Part shown: positions 1-8,000 of the stretch, piece after piece
Position numbering within the stretch: the stretch's first letter is position 1
Layout of the letters: each line of letters starts with the position of its first letter
DNA from: Nocardia stercoris
GTDB lineage: Bacteria > Actinomycetota > Actinomycetes > Mycobacteriales > Mycobacteriaceae
Length of the DNA: 64,000 bases
Assembly (NCBI RefSeq): GCF_003696265.1
Contig: NZ_RFFH01000002.1
Coordinates: 62,001 to 126,000 of the forward strand
Reading direction: 5' to 3'
Notes under the pieces: model-generated
The model's input: the letters and a program-made list of their open reading frames with translations, nothing else
Database searches by the model: none
What the model was told of the DNA's origin: nothing
Program-made: the position numbers and the translations under genes

Positions 1-1
1 G

Positions 2-3000
2 AGCCGCTTCCGCGAGGAGATGGCCGAGGGCTACCCGCCCGGCCTGGCGGTGAAGCGGTCCATCATGACCGCCGGACGGACGGTCACCTTCTCCGCGATC
101 ATGATCGTGGCCGGCAGTACCGCGATGCTGATCTTCCCGCAGGGGTTCCTGAAGTCCGTCGCGTACGGCACCATGTCGACGGTCGCGCTGGCCGCGCTGA
201 CCTCGCTGACCGTGCTGCCGTGCATCCTGGCGATGCTGGGCCCGCGCGTGGACATGCTGAGCCTCAAGTTCATTCGCAAGACGAAGACGGCCGACGAGAT
301 CGAGAACAGCTACTGGGGCCGCAGCACCGCGTGGGTGATGAAGCACCCGTTGAAGATCGCCATCCCGATCTGCATCCTGTTGCTGCTGTTGATCATCCCG
401 GTGCAGCACTTGAAGTTCGGCGGGATCAGCGAAAGCTATCTGCCGCCGGACAATCCGACCCGAGTCGCCCAGGAGAAGTTCGACCGGCTGTTCCCGGGCA
501 AGCGTTCCGACACCGTCAAGCTGGTGATCGTCACCGACAACTCCAAGGAGATCGGCGGCCTTCTCCGCAAGGCCGACGCCGCCCCCGGCCTGCAGGCCAA
601 GTTCACCTCCGGCACGGTCACGCCGCCGCCCAAGGGCTCGAACGTCTACACCATCGAGACGCCGCTCGCCGACGGCGATCACGACGAGACCATCGCCTAT
701 CTGCGCTCGATCGACACTCCGGGCGACGTGAAACTGATGGTCACCGGCCAGGCTGCCCTGATGAAGGACAGCATGGACGCCCTGACCGGGCTGATGCCGC
801 TGATGATCGCGCTGGCGGTCATCATCTCCGCGGTGCTGATGTTCCTCAGCTTCGGATCGGTGGTGCTGCCGCTGAAGGCGGCGCTCATGAGTGCGCTCGG
901 ACTCGGCTCGACCCTGGGCATCCTGACCTGGATCTTCATCGACGGTCACGGTGCCTCGATCCTGAACTTCACCCCGCAACCGATCATGGCGCCGGTCCTG
1001 GTGCTGATCATGTCGGTGATCTTCGGCCTGTCCACCGACTACGAGGTCTTCCTGCTGTCGCGCATGGTGGAGGCCCGTACCCAGGGTGCGTCGACCACGG
1101 AAGCGGTGCGCTCGGGTACCGCGCAGACCGGCCGCATCATCACCGCGGCCGCGCTGATCCTGCTGGTGGTGGTGGGCGCGTTCGCGTTCTCCGATCTGGT
1201 GATGATGCAGTACATCGCCTACGGCATGATGGCCGCGCTGTTCATCGACGCCACCGTGCTCCGCATGCTGCTGGTGCCCGCGACCATGAAGCTGCTCGGT
1301 GACGACTGCTGGTGGGCGCCGCACTGGATGAAGGTGGTGCAGTCCCGCGTGGGCCTGGCCGAACCGGTGCTCACCGACGAGCGTCCGGGTCGCGGCGAGG
1401 TGGTCGACCTGGTGAAGGCCACGCCGGTCACCGACCCGGTGACCATGATCATGCCGGTGCTGAAGGACGGCACCCCCGCCAAACCGGCCCGCAAGCTCAA
1501 GCGCCGCGGCTTCCGGGGCAGTGAGGCGCCGACGGTCGGGTTCGGCGCGATCCCGAAGCCGACTCCGCCCGCGCCGCAACCGGTTACGCCGTTCCAGCCG
1601 CCTGCGGTCGAACCGGAGTCGTCGGCCGGATTCCCGCCGCTCAGCTCACCGGACTCGTCGACGGGCTACCCGCAGTCGCCCGCCGATCCGCCGGAGGGAC
1701 CGATCGGATATCCGTCGGCGCCGGGCAATTCGACGGAATCCTCCGCCGGTTACGCACCGCTCGGCACCTCGCCGGGCACGGCCGATGGCTACGCACCGCC
1801 GCTCGGCGGCTCGCCGGGCAATGCCGACGGCTACGGACCGTCGCAGGGCAACTCGCCGGAGACGGGCGGTGGTTACCCGCAGTCGCCCGGTAACCGGCCC
1901 GAAGCGGCTGACGACTACCCGCAGGCGCGCGGCAACTCGCCGGAGACAGCCACTGGATACGCACTGCCGCACCGCAACTCGTCCGACGCCAATGGTGGAT
2001 ACGCTCTGCCGCACCGCAACTCGTCCGACGCCAATGGTGGATACGCTCTGCCGCACCGCAACTCACCCGAAGCGACTGGTGGATACCCCCAGTCCTCCGG
2101 AAACTCGCCCGAAGCAGCCGGTGGATACCCTCCGGTGCCGGGTAATTCGCCCGAGACGGGTAGCGGGTACTCGCAGGCGCCGGACAACGCTCCCGGTGCA
2201 TCGGCCGGATACTCACTGCAACAAGGCAACTCGCCGGAAGCACCCGGTGGGTACCTGCAGTCGCCGGGCAACGCTCCCGAGGCCGGCACCGGACACGCAC
2301 TGCCGCACGGCAACTCGACCGAATCCGCAGGCGGTGTCCGGCCGGTGTCGTCCGGCAACGCTCCCGAAGCGGTCGACGGATACGCCCAGTCGGCTGGCAA
2401 CGCTTCCGAAGCGTTCTCCGGCTACCCACTGCCGCAGCGCAACTCGACCGAAACGGCCGCTGGATACCCGCAGGCCCCGGGGACATCCTCGGACGCATTC
2501 GCCGAATACCCGCAGGCGCCCGGTAACCCGTCGGAGTCGTTCACCGGGTACCCGCAGTCGCCGACCAACCCGCCGGAAGTATCAGGCGGATACCCGTTGG
2601 CCTACAGCGCGCCGGAATCCTCGGACGGGTACCCACCTGCTCAGCCGGAATCCGCAGGCGGCTACCCGCCGGTGTTCAGCGCACCGGAGGCCTCGGGCGG
2701 ATACCCGTCGGCCCAGCCGGAATCCGCAGGCGGCTACCCGTCGGCTTTCAGCGCACCGAAGTCCTCGACCGGATATCCGCCGGCTCAGCCGGAATCGGCC
2801 GGACACCCGCTGTCCCCCAACCTGTCTGGTTCGCCGACTGGATACCCGCCGCCCACCGTCCGCGCGGGCGACGCGCAGGCCGGTTACCCGTCGCCCGCCG
2901 GATCGCCGGAGGTGTCGACCGGATATCCGCCGCTGCGGTCGGCCGGCGACCTCGCGGCACCGATCGCCCCGATCCCGCCGATCCCGTTCGACGAGCCACC

Positions 3001-3802
3001 GTCCGAGCCGCTGCCGCGGCCCGCGCAGCGCACCGCCGCCACCTCCCGGATCCTGCCGCCCGGCGTGCCGATCCCCACCGAGGCGCGCGCGGATGCCAAT
3101 GCGGCGCATACGGTTCCGGTGCCGCAGGTGCCGAACGAGCTGACTCCGCCGACGCCGACGATCAGCACCCCGGCGAGCGGGCCGACCGGGCCGGTGGCGG
3201 TTCCGACCGCGCTGGACCTGACGCCGCCGGCCGGTGCCACACTGCGACCGGTGCCGTTGAAGACCGCGAAGGTCGCACCGCACCCGGCCGAACGAGCTCA
3301 GGCACTGCACCCGCACGAAGCGGATACGGTTGCCGCGCAGGCTGTTCCGCAGTCCGAGCCGACGGTCGCACCGGCGCCGACGGTCTCGTTCCCGTCGTCC
3401 GCCGCCACACCGACCGCACCGGAACCGCCGGTCCAGCAGGCACCGTCGATGCCGCAGGCTCCTTCGGTGCTGCCGATGCGGCGTCCCCAGCCGGACCAGC
3501 AGGCGCAGCAGACGCCGCAGGAGCAGCAGGAGCAGCAGGCGCAGGAGCAGCCGCCTATGGAGCAGGCTCCCCAGCCCCAGCCCGAACCGGAAACTCCGGA
3601 CGCACCGGCCGAGCCGGAACCCGGTCACCCGGAGGAGACCGGCACCGCGGATCCGGGCCGATCCAGCATCGAACGCTGGATGGCCGATCTGCGAAATGCC
3701 CGGCGGCGCACGGACTCCGCCGGTGAGCCGGGCCGGCACAGCGGTAACTCCAACCGCACGGTCAGCGTGAACGAGATACTGCGCCGCCAGAACCGCGACT
3801 GA
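2..3802 (+). CDS. mmpL3: MmpL3-type RND mycolate flippase, 5' truncated by window edge
   Basis: The frame is open from base 2, so the N-terminal half lies outside the window. Visible protein (about 1266 aa) starts in the cytoplasmic segment after TM6 (SRFREEMAEGY) and continues through FPQGFLKS, GGISESYLPPDN, the second periplasmic domain, and the TM10 motif STDYEVF near base 1030, which carries the second proton-relay Asp-Tyr pair. It ends the membrane part with FSDLVMMQYIAYG and KLLGDDCWWAP, as in mycobacterial MmpL3 (trehalose monomycolate flippase, inner membrane, essential). After about residue 470 comes a roughly 800-residue hydrophilic tail: more than 20 copies of a 13-14 residue GYPQSPGNSPEA-like repeat (bases about 1620-2960), a Pro-rich stretch, a Gln/Glu-rich stretch and a conserved-looking end (IERWMADLRN) resembling IESWLGALRG in M. 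tuberculosis MmpL3. The tail is much longer than usual. Assignment to MmpL3 rather than another MmpL is from these motifs. Confidence 0.9.
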   Translation, partial: SRFREEMAEGYPPGLAVKRSIMTAGRTVTFSAIMIVAGSTAMLIFPQGFLKSVAYGTMSTVALAALTSLTVLPCILAMLGPRVDMLSLKFIRKTKTADEIENSYWGRSTAWVMKHPLKIAIPICILLLLLIIPVQHLKFGGISESYLPPDNPTRVAQEKFDRLFPGKRSDTVKLVIVTDNSKEIGGLLRKADAAPGLQAKFTSGTVTPPPKGSNVYTIETPLADGDHDETIAYLRSIDTPGDVKLMVTGQAALMKDSMDALTGLMPLMIALAVIISAVLMFLSFGSVVLPLKAALMSALGLGSTLGILTWIFIDGHGASILNFTPQPIMAPVLVLIMSVIFGLSTDYEVFLLSRMVEARTQGASTTEAVRSGTAQTGRIITAAALILLVVVGAFAFSDLVMMQYIAYGMMAALFIDATVLRMLLVPATMKLLGDDCWWAPHWMKVVQSRVGLAEPVLTDERPGRGEVVDLVKATPVTDPVTMIMPVLKDGTPAKPARKLKRRGFRGSEAPTVGFGAIPKPTPPAPQPVTPFQPPAVEPESSAGFPPLSSPDSSTGYPQSPADPPEGPIGYPSAPGNSTESSAGYAPLGTSPGTADGYAPPLGGSPGNADGYGPSQGNSPETGGGYPQSPGNRPEAADDYPQARGNSPETATGYALPHRNSSDANGGYALPHRNSSDANGGYALPHRNSPEATGGYPQSSGNSPEAAGGYPPVPGNSPETGSGYSQAPDNAPGASAGYSLQQGNSPEAPGGYLQSPGNAPEAGTGHALPHGNSTESAGGVRPVSSGNAPEAVDGYAQSAGNASEAFSGYPLPQRNSTETAAGYPQAPGTSSDAFAEYPQAPGNPSESFTGYPQSPTNPPEVSGGYPLAYSAPESSDGYPPAQPESAGGYPPVFSAPEASGGYPSAQPESAGGYPSAFSAPKSSTGYPPAQPESAGHPLSPNLSGSPTGYPPPTVRAGDAQAGYPSPAGSPEVSTGYPPLRSAGDLAAPIAPIPPIPFDEPPSEPLPRPAQRTAATSRILPPGVPIPTEARADANAAHTVPVPQVPNELTPPTPTISTPASGPTGPVAVPTALDLTPPAGATLRPVPLKTAKVAPHPAERAQALHPHEADTVAAQAVPQSEPTVAPAPTVSFPSSAATPTAPEPPVQQAPSMPQAPSVLPMRRPQPDQQAQQTPQEQQEQQAQEQPPMEQAPQPQPEPETPDAPAEPEPGHPEETGTADPGRSSIERWMADLRNARRRTDSAGEPGRHSGNSNRTVSVNEILRRQNRD
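1620..2960 (+). repeat. Degenerate Gly-Tyr-Pro / Gly-Asn-Ser-Pro-Glu repeat tract inside mmpL3
   Basis: Coding repeat of about 39-42 bp encoding variants of GYPQSPGNSPEAxG, more than 20 units. Two adjacent 42-bp units near 1957-2050 are almost identical in DNA (protein GYALPHRNSSDANG twice, then a third diverging copy), showing recent expansion. The last units shorten to GYPPAQPESAG / GYPPVFSAPEASG. The tract is predicted to be disordered and cytoplasmic. Confidence 0.85.
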
Positions 3803-3904
3803 CCCACACGTGACACGATGACCGGCTGCGGTTGGAGCACAACCGGTCTCGAGTCATGGGTACCGAGTTCTGCATTGCGACAACGGTTCTCCTAAAGTTG
3901 TGCG

Positions 3905-4273
3905 GTGTTCAGCGTGGAGATGAGCCGGCGCTTCGACGCCGTGCAGGGTTTGCCGTCGACTGTGCGCGGCACCGACGGGCGGGTTCCCGTGGTGCGGTGC
4001 GCGGTCACGATGCGGTTGGGTTTCGCCTTCGGCGACGACCGGCTCGACCGGGACCAGCGGTTTCTCGGTGCCGAGACCGCCGATCAGCTACTCGACGAGT
4101 ACGCCGACCGGCTGGAGGCCCAGACCTGGACCGAGATCTTCGACGCGACACCGACTTTCGAGTACGTGACGCGCTGGCTGTTCGAACAGATCGAACCGAA
4201 GCTCCCGGAGCTGACCCACGTCACATTGCACAACGACACACTGGACGTGACCACCACCTACACCGCGGCCTGA
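3905..4273 (+). CDS. Degenerate 6-pyruvoyl-tetrahydropterin-synthase-like protein
   Basis: 122 aa from a GTG start with no clear Shine-Dalgarno sequence. The layout follows the T-fold PTPS/QueD family: an N-terminal strand with RRFDAVQGLP where active enzymes have F-x-A-A-H-x-L, a central strand pair, a helix with an acidic stretch (LLDEYADRLEAQTWTEIFD), then PTFEYVTRWLFEQIEPKLPELTHVTLHND, which matches the PT-x-E-N...W-x-x-L motif of the family. The zinc-ligand histidines are absent (Gln replaces the first, and there is no HGHN), so catalysis of the normal zinc-dependent pterin reaction is unlikely. It sits alone between mmpL3 and a convergent hydrolase gene. Family assignment is from pattern only; function unknown. 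Confidence 0.7.
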   Translation: MFSVEMSRRFDAVQGLPSTVRGTDGRVPVVRCAVTMRLGFAFGDDRLDRDQRFLGAETADQLLDEYADRLEAQTWTEIFDATPTFEYVTRWLFEQIEPKLPELTHVTLHNDTLDVTTTYTAA

Positions 4274-4428
4274 CGATCGGCCGAGAAGCCGCCCGACGCG
4301 GCGGCCACCACATGTGTCGTCCTGCCGCAGGACAACTTTCGGTTCACGGCCAGCCTCGACGCGGGCACTGTCGTAACGGCCCCGATCCCCTCGGCGGGTG
4401 CGGACGCACAGCTGCCGACCCCCCGGAG

Positions 4429-5241
4429 TCAGGCCGGTGCCTGCCCCGCCGCAGCCTTGGCGATATTGTCGCGGATGTGCCCGGCGACCAGCTCCGGCGC
4501 CTCCATCATCGGCACATGCCCTACGCCGGAAAGGATTTCGGTCCGCAGCAGGGCGGTGTCGGGCGGCACCGTGATGGTGCGGGCGGGCAGCACCCGATCG
4601 TGCTCGCAGCGCAGCACGGTCACCGGCACCGAGATGTCGTCCAGTCCGTCGAATCCCGCCGCGACAGCCGGATCGTTGCCCAGCAGATCGCCGAGCACCT
4701 CGGAGTGCGCGAACGCGGCCGTCACCGCCATCGCCAGCCGGGCCGGCACCCGGGACGGGTCGTGGCACAGCAGCGGGGTGACGACGCTGCGCAGCATCGG
4801 CGAGGCGAGTGCGCCGTCGGATCCGACGCCCAGCATCGGGGCGTAGGCGCGGTAGCGGCGGATCAGTTCGGTGGGCGCGCTGGACGGCGGGCGCCACATG
4901 CCGGCGGGCGCGATGGCGGTCACCGACCGTGCCCGCCCGCGCGCCGCGAGTTCCAGCGACAGCCAGGCGCCCAGCGAGTTGCCCACCAGATGCGCCGTGG
5001 CCCAGTTGTTTCGATCGAGCAGCGCACACAGGTGGTCTGTGAGTGCGGCGATCGTCACGTGCTCGGGCGCGTCGGGGCCACCCCAGTGGCCGGGCAGGGT
5101 CGGGGCCAGCACCTCGTGGTCGCGGGCGAGGTCGTCGAGGACCGCGCCCCACGACTGCCAGTTGAGCATCACCCCGTGCAGCAACAGGATCGGCTCGCCC
5201 CGACCACTGCGAAACGCCTCCGCGGGGGCGACCTCCATCAT
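4429..5241 (-). CDS. Alpha/beta hydrolase
   Basis: 270 aa, the usual length of a core alpha/beta-hydrolase without a large lid insertion. The oxyanion-hole motif LLLHGVMLNWQSW (residues about 18-31), nucleophile elbow VGNSLG with Ser89, the acid in LRCEHDRVLP and the catalytic His in SGVGHVPMMEAPE are all present, so the enzyme should be active. No signal peptide. Substrate cannot be told; the small size and lid region (PAGMWRPPSSAPTELIRRY) resemble esterase / haloperoxidase / meta-cleavage hydrolase relatives. It is convergent with the PTPS-like gene and downstream, in the same direction, of a DUF1707 protein, with about 90 bp between them. Confidence 0.85.
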   Translation of the reverse strand: MMEVAPAEAFRSGRGEPILLLHGVMLNWQSWGAVLDDLARDHEVLAPTLPGHWGGPDAPEHVTIAALTDHLCALLDRNNWATAHLVGNSLGAWLSLELAARGRARSVTAIAPAGMWRPPSSAPTELIRRYRAYAPMLGVGSDGALASPMLRSVVTPLLCHDPSRVPARLAMAVTAAFAHSEVLGDLLGNDPAVAAGFDGLDDISVPVTVLRCEHDRVLPARTITVPPDTALLRTEILSGVGHVPMMEAPELVAGHIRDNIAKAAAGQAPA

Positions 5242-5334
5242 GCCCGCATCTTACCGGCCGGTCGGCGCATACGGCCGCGGACCGGCTGAGCCGACGGTCA
5301 CTGTGCGCACCGGGGACCCCGCGGGAGCAGCGGC

Positions 5335-6108
5335 CTAGAAACCGTTCATCAGCCGGCGCCAGCGGTCGCCGAGCGAGTATTTCACTGTGACGGAACCGAA
5401 TCGGATCTGCCCGCGCAGCACAAGGTGCAGCGGGCCGAGCGGCGCGGTCCGCACCTTGCTGTTGATGGTGGAGCCGATCATCTCGACCTCGTTGGCGTCG
5501 ACGGTCGCCTCCGGCGGCAGCACGATGGTCATCGAGCTGCACACGTCGTCGATCTGCAGTTCGACCACCTGGGTAGCCATCACGGCCTCGGTGAAATCGA
5601 GTGTGATGCTGGACATCCGGTTGTTCAGGTACAGCGTGGGCGGCACCTGCCACGCCCCCTTGCGGATCACCGACGACATGCGCGACCGGATCACGTTGCC
5701 GCCCGCCACGGGCATCGGCCGCGGGCGCCCCCAGGCGGGGCGCGGATGCCGGATGCGGCCCCGGCCGCCCTGCCACGGGTTGCCGTGGTGCCAGGGGCCG
5801 GGCCACGGGTACTGCGGGCCGGTCGGCGGGTACTGCGGCTGCGGCGCCTGCTGGCCGGTCAGCCGGATGCCCGGCAGATCGACGAGCACGGCGTTCAGCT
5901 CGCCGCGGGTCTTGGCCGCGAGGGCGGTGTCCATGCGCTCGGTGAATTCGCCGAGCGACAGCATGCCCAGGCCGACGGCCTTCTGCAGTAGTTCGCCGAC
6001 GTGCTCCCGCTCGGCGTCGGAGACCCGCAGGTCCCGGTCGGCCACTGAGCCCCCGGCTACGCCGGACGGGGCTTGCTGGCCCGGAGTCGATACCGTCTCG
6101 CCACCCAT
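5335..6108 (-). CDS. DUF1707 (SHOCT-like) protein with LiaF-like C-terminal domain
   Basis: 257 aa. An N-terminal DUF1707 domain begins at LRVSDAEREHVGELLQKAVG and runs to LNAVLVDLPG. It is followed by a Pro/Gly/Trp-rich basic linker and a C-terminal beta-rich domain (LYLNNRMSSITLDFTEAVM ... VLRGQIRFGSVTVKY) of the cell-wall-active-antibiotics-response / LiaF C-terminal type. No transmembrane segment is visible, so this is probably cytoplasmic or membrane-peripheral. DUF1707 proteins are common beside two-component systems in actinobacteria, and this gene lies directly downstream of one, separated by a hairpin. Role unknown; a part in envelope-stress signalling is an inference from the LiaF resemblance and the neighbours. 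Confidence 0.8.
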   Translation of the reverse strand: MGGETVSTPGQQAPSGVAGGSVADRDLRVSDAEREHVGELLQKAVGLGMLSLGEFTERMDTALAAKTRGELNAVLVDLPGIRLTGQQAPQPQYPPTGPQYPWPGPWHHGNPWQGGRGRIRHPRPAWGRPRPMPVAGGNVIRSRMSSVIRKGAWQVPPTLYLNNRMSSITLDFTEAVMATQVVELQIDDVCSSMTIVLPPEATVDANEVEMIGSTINSKVRTAPLGPLHLVLRGQIRFGSVTVKYSLGDRWRRLMNGF

Positions 6109-6137
6109 GGGTCCAGGCTACCGACGGCCGCTGCGGC

Positions 6138-6163
6138 CCACATCAGGGCGAACCCTGAGGTGG
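6138..6163 (-). terminator. Hairpin after the response regulator
   Basis: TCAGGG (6143-6148) pairs with CCCTGA (6153-6158) around a CGAA loop. The stem is extended by CCAC/GTGG beyond one mismatch. It lies between the response-regulator stop and the DUF1707 gene. There is no T-tract, as is common in actinobacterial terminators. Confidence 0.5.
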
Positions 6164-6168
6164 TTCCC

Positions 6169-6831
6169 CTATTCCAGCCCCTGTTCGATGGCGTATCGGG
6201 TCAATTCCACCCGGTTGCCGAGGTGCAGTTTGCGCAGGGTGGCCTGTACGTGGTTCTCGACCGTGCGGTGCGAGAGCCCGAGCCGGGTGGCGATCTGCTT
6301 GGCGGACAACCCCTTCGCCACCAGGCGCAGCACCTCGGTCTCGCGGTCGGTGAGGACTGGGCGGGCGGGTTCGTCGGGTGCGGGGCTGGTGCCCGCCAGC
6401 CGGCGGTATTCGCCGAGCACCAGGCCTGCCAGTCCGGGTGTGAACACCGCCTGTCCGTTCGCGGTCGCGGCGACGGCGGCGATCAGTTCGGCCGAGGACG
6501 CGCTCTTGACCAGGTAGCCGAGGGCGCCGGCCTTGATGGCGTCGAGGACGTCGGCGCGTTCCGCCGACGCGGACAGCACCAGGATCCGGGTCTGTGGTGA
6601 TACGGCGAGGATCGCGGCGGTGGCTTCGGCGCCGTTGCCGTCGGGCAGTTGCATGTCCATGAGCACGACCGCCGGACGGACGGCGGCGGCGCGGCGGACG
6701 GCGGTGGCGACGCTGTCGGCGGTGGCGGTGACCTCGTGTCCGGCGGCGGTGAGGTCGCGGGAGACCCCGTCGCGCCACATCGGGTGGTCGTCGACCACCA
6801 TGATCGAGATCGGTGTGGTCGGTTCGGTCAT
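6169..6831 (-). CDS. NarL/LuxR-family response regulator
   Basis: 220 aa when started at the ATG at 6831, which overlaps the kinase stop codon (TGATG) and has GGGAGG six bases upstream; an upstream in-frame ATG at 6870 lies inside the kinase gene and is less likely. Receiver domain: MVVDDHP with the acidic pair Asp14-Asp15, phospho-acceptor Asp59 in VVLMDMQLPDG, and the conserved Lys in LGYLVKSASSAEL. The C-terminal LuxR helix-turn-helix has LTDRETEVLRLVAKGLSAKQIA and LGLSHRTVENHV. Translationally coupled to the sensor kinase, it is the output half of the pair. Target genes cannot be told from sequence. Confidence 0.93.
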   Translation of the reverse strand: MTEPTTPISIMVVDDHPMWRDGVSRDLTAAGHEVTATADSVATAVRRAAAVRPAVVLMDMQLPDGNGAEATAAILAVSPQTRILVLSASAERADVLDAIKAGALGYLVKSASSAELIAAVAATANGQAVFTPGLAGLVLGEYRRLAGTSPAPDEPARPVLTDRETEVLRLVAKGLSAKQIATRLGLSHRTVENHVQATLRKLHLGNRVELTRYAIEQGLE

Positions 6832-8000
6832 CACTGCCTCCCGTTCGAGCGTGGCATCCGGAATTCCCATTCGGTGCCGTCCACGGTGAGCAGGTCGGCG
6901 GTGCCGCCGAGTTCCGTGATCCGGCCGATGATGGAGCGCGACACACCCATTCGTCCCTCGGCGGCCGCCGCGGCGAGCCGGCCGGCGGGGATGCCGGGCC
7001 CGTCGTCGCGCACGCTGACGATCACCTCGTCCCCGGTGTCTTCCAACAGCACGTAGGCTTTCGCGGCGGGACCGGCGTGCTGCGCGGTATTGGCCAGGGC
7101 GGCCGCGACGGTGGCGGCCAGTTCGGCGGCGGTGCGTCGCGGCAGCCGTACCGGTTCGCCGGGGGTCGCCACCTGTACGGCGGGCGCGGCCTGTGCGGTG
7201 AGCAGCGGCCGCAGATCGACTTCGGCGCCACCGCCGTCGGGCTGTTGGCCCTGTTCGGAGATCAGGATCCGCAGTGCCAGTTCCTGTTCCGCGGCACGGG
7301 CCGCGAGTTCTGCGGTGCGGCCGCCGATCTCGGTTCCGGTGCGGGAGATGTAGGCCAGGGTCTGTAGCACTCCGTCGTGGACTTCGCGGGCGAGCCGTTC
7401 CCGTTCGGTGGCCGCGGCGGTCATCCGCACCGCCTGTTCCAGCCGCTGCTGGGCGCGGCGCGCGGTCACCGACGCCAGGCCCATGGCCAGCCCGACCGAC
7501 ACCATCACCGGCGTGATGGGGTCACTCCACAGCTCCGAATTCCATTGCCCCCGAATGATCAGACTGAGCACGGAGACGGCCAGGGCCGCGGCGGTGCCGC
7601 CGGTCGCGCCCCACAGCACGGCCGCCGAGATCACCGGATTCGCCGACCACAGTGTGGTGGCGAAGGTTTCGCGGTCGTGGTACCAGCCGTAGTCGGCGAC
7701 CAGCCGGGTGGAAGCGATCAGTCCGAGCACCACCAGCAGGTCGCACCAGACGACGGCGGTGTGCATCCGCTGGTCGAACCAGCGCGGAGTCTTCCACCGC
7801 GCCAACAGGAATGCCGACAGCACGGACCAGCCGACCAGAACGCCGGTGAGGGTCCAGCTCAGCTCGGGGTGCCGGTAGTAACGGGCCGACACGACCTGGT
7901 GCCCGATCGCGTACAGCATGGTGACCAGCCGGAACACCTGCGCGCCGCGCCACAGCGGAGTAGTCGCGACGGTATCGGCCGCACCGTCAGTCGCTGGCAT
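6831..8000 (-). CDS. MacS-like membrane sensor histidine kinase
   Basis: 389 aa from the ATG at 8000 (MPATDGAADT), which overlaps the last 14 bases of the AI-2E transporter gene. The N-terminal half has about five to six membrane segments in the arrangement of the DUF5931/MacS kinases (WRGAQVFRLVTMLYAIG at the start). A HisKA_3 dimerisation helix follows with the phosphorylated His208 in REVHDGVLQTL, then a degenerate N-box (NTAQHAG) and the G-box VRDDGPGIP of the HATPase domain, ending in WEFRMPRS. It should sense an envelope signal and phosphorylate the coupled NarL-type regulator. The overlap with the transporter suggests one transcript for all three genes. Confidence 0.9.
   Translation of the reverse strand: MPATDGAADTVATTPLWRGAQVFRLVTMLYAIGHQVVSARYYRHPELSWTLTGVLVGWSVLSAFLLARWKTPRWFDQRMHTAVVWCDLLVVLGLIASTRLVADYGWYHDRETFATTLWSANPVISAAVLWGATGGTAAALAVSVLSLIIRGQWNSELWSDPITPVMVSVGLAMGLASVTARRAQQRLEQAVRMTAAATERERLAREVHDGVLQTLAYISRTGTEIGGRTAELAARAAEQELALRILISEQGQQPDGGGAEVDLRPLLTAQAAPAVQVATPGEPVRLPRRTAAELAATVAAALANTAQHAGPAAKAYVLLEDTGDEVIVSVRDDGPGIPAGRLAAAAAEGRMGVSRSIIGRITELGGTADLLTVDGTEWEFRMPRSNGRQ

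Noticed and set aside
1620-2960. Possible CRISPR or other DNA repeat array
   Set aside because: The units keep the reading frame, vary in DNA and continue the MmpL3 protein; there are no constant repeats with unique spacers.
1521-3143. Arg-rich 540-codon frame inside mmpL3
   Set aside because: It arises from the Pro-rich repeat codons read one base out of frame; no independent start signal.
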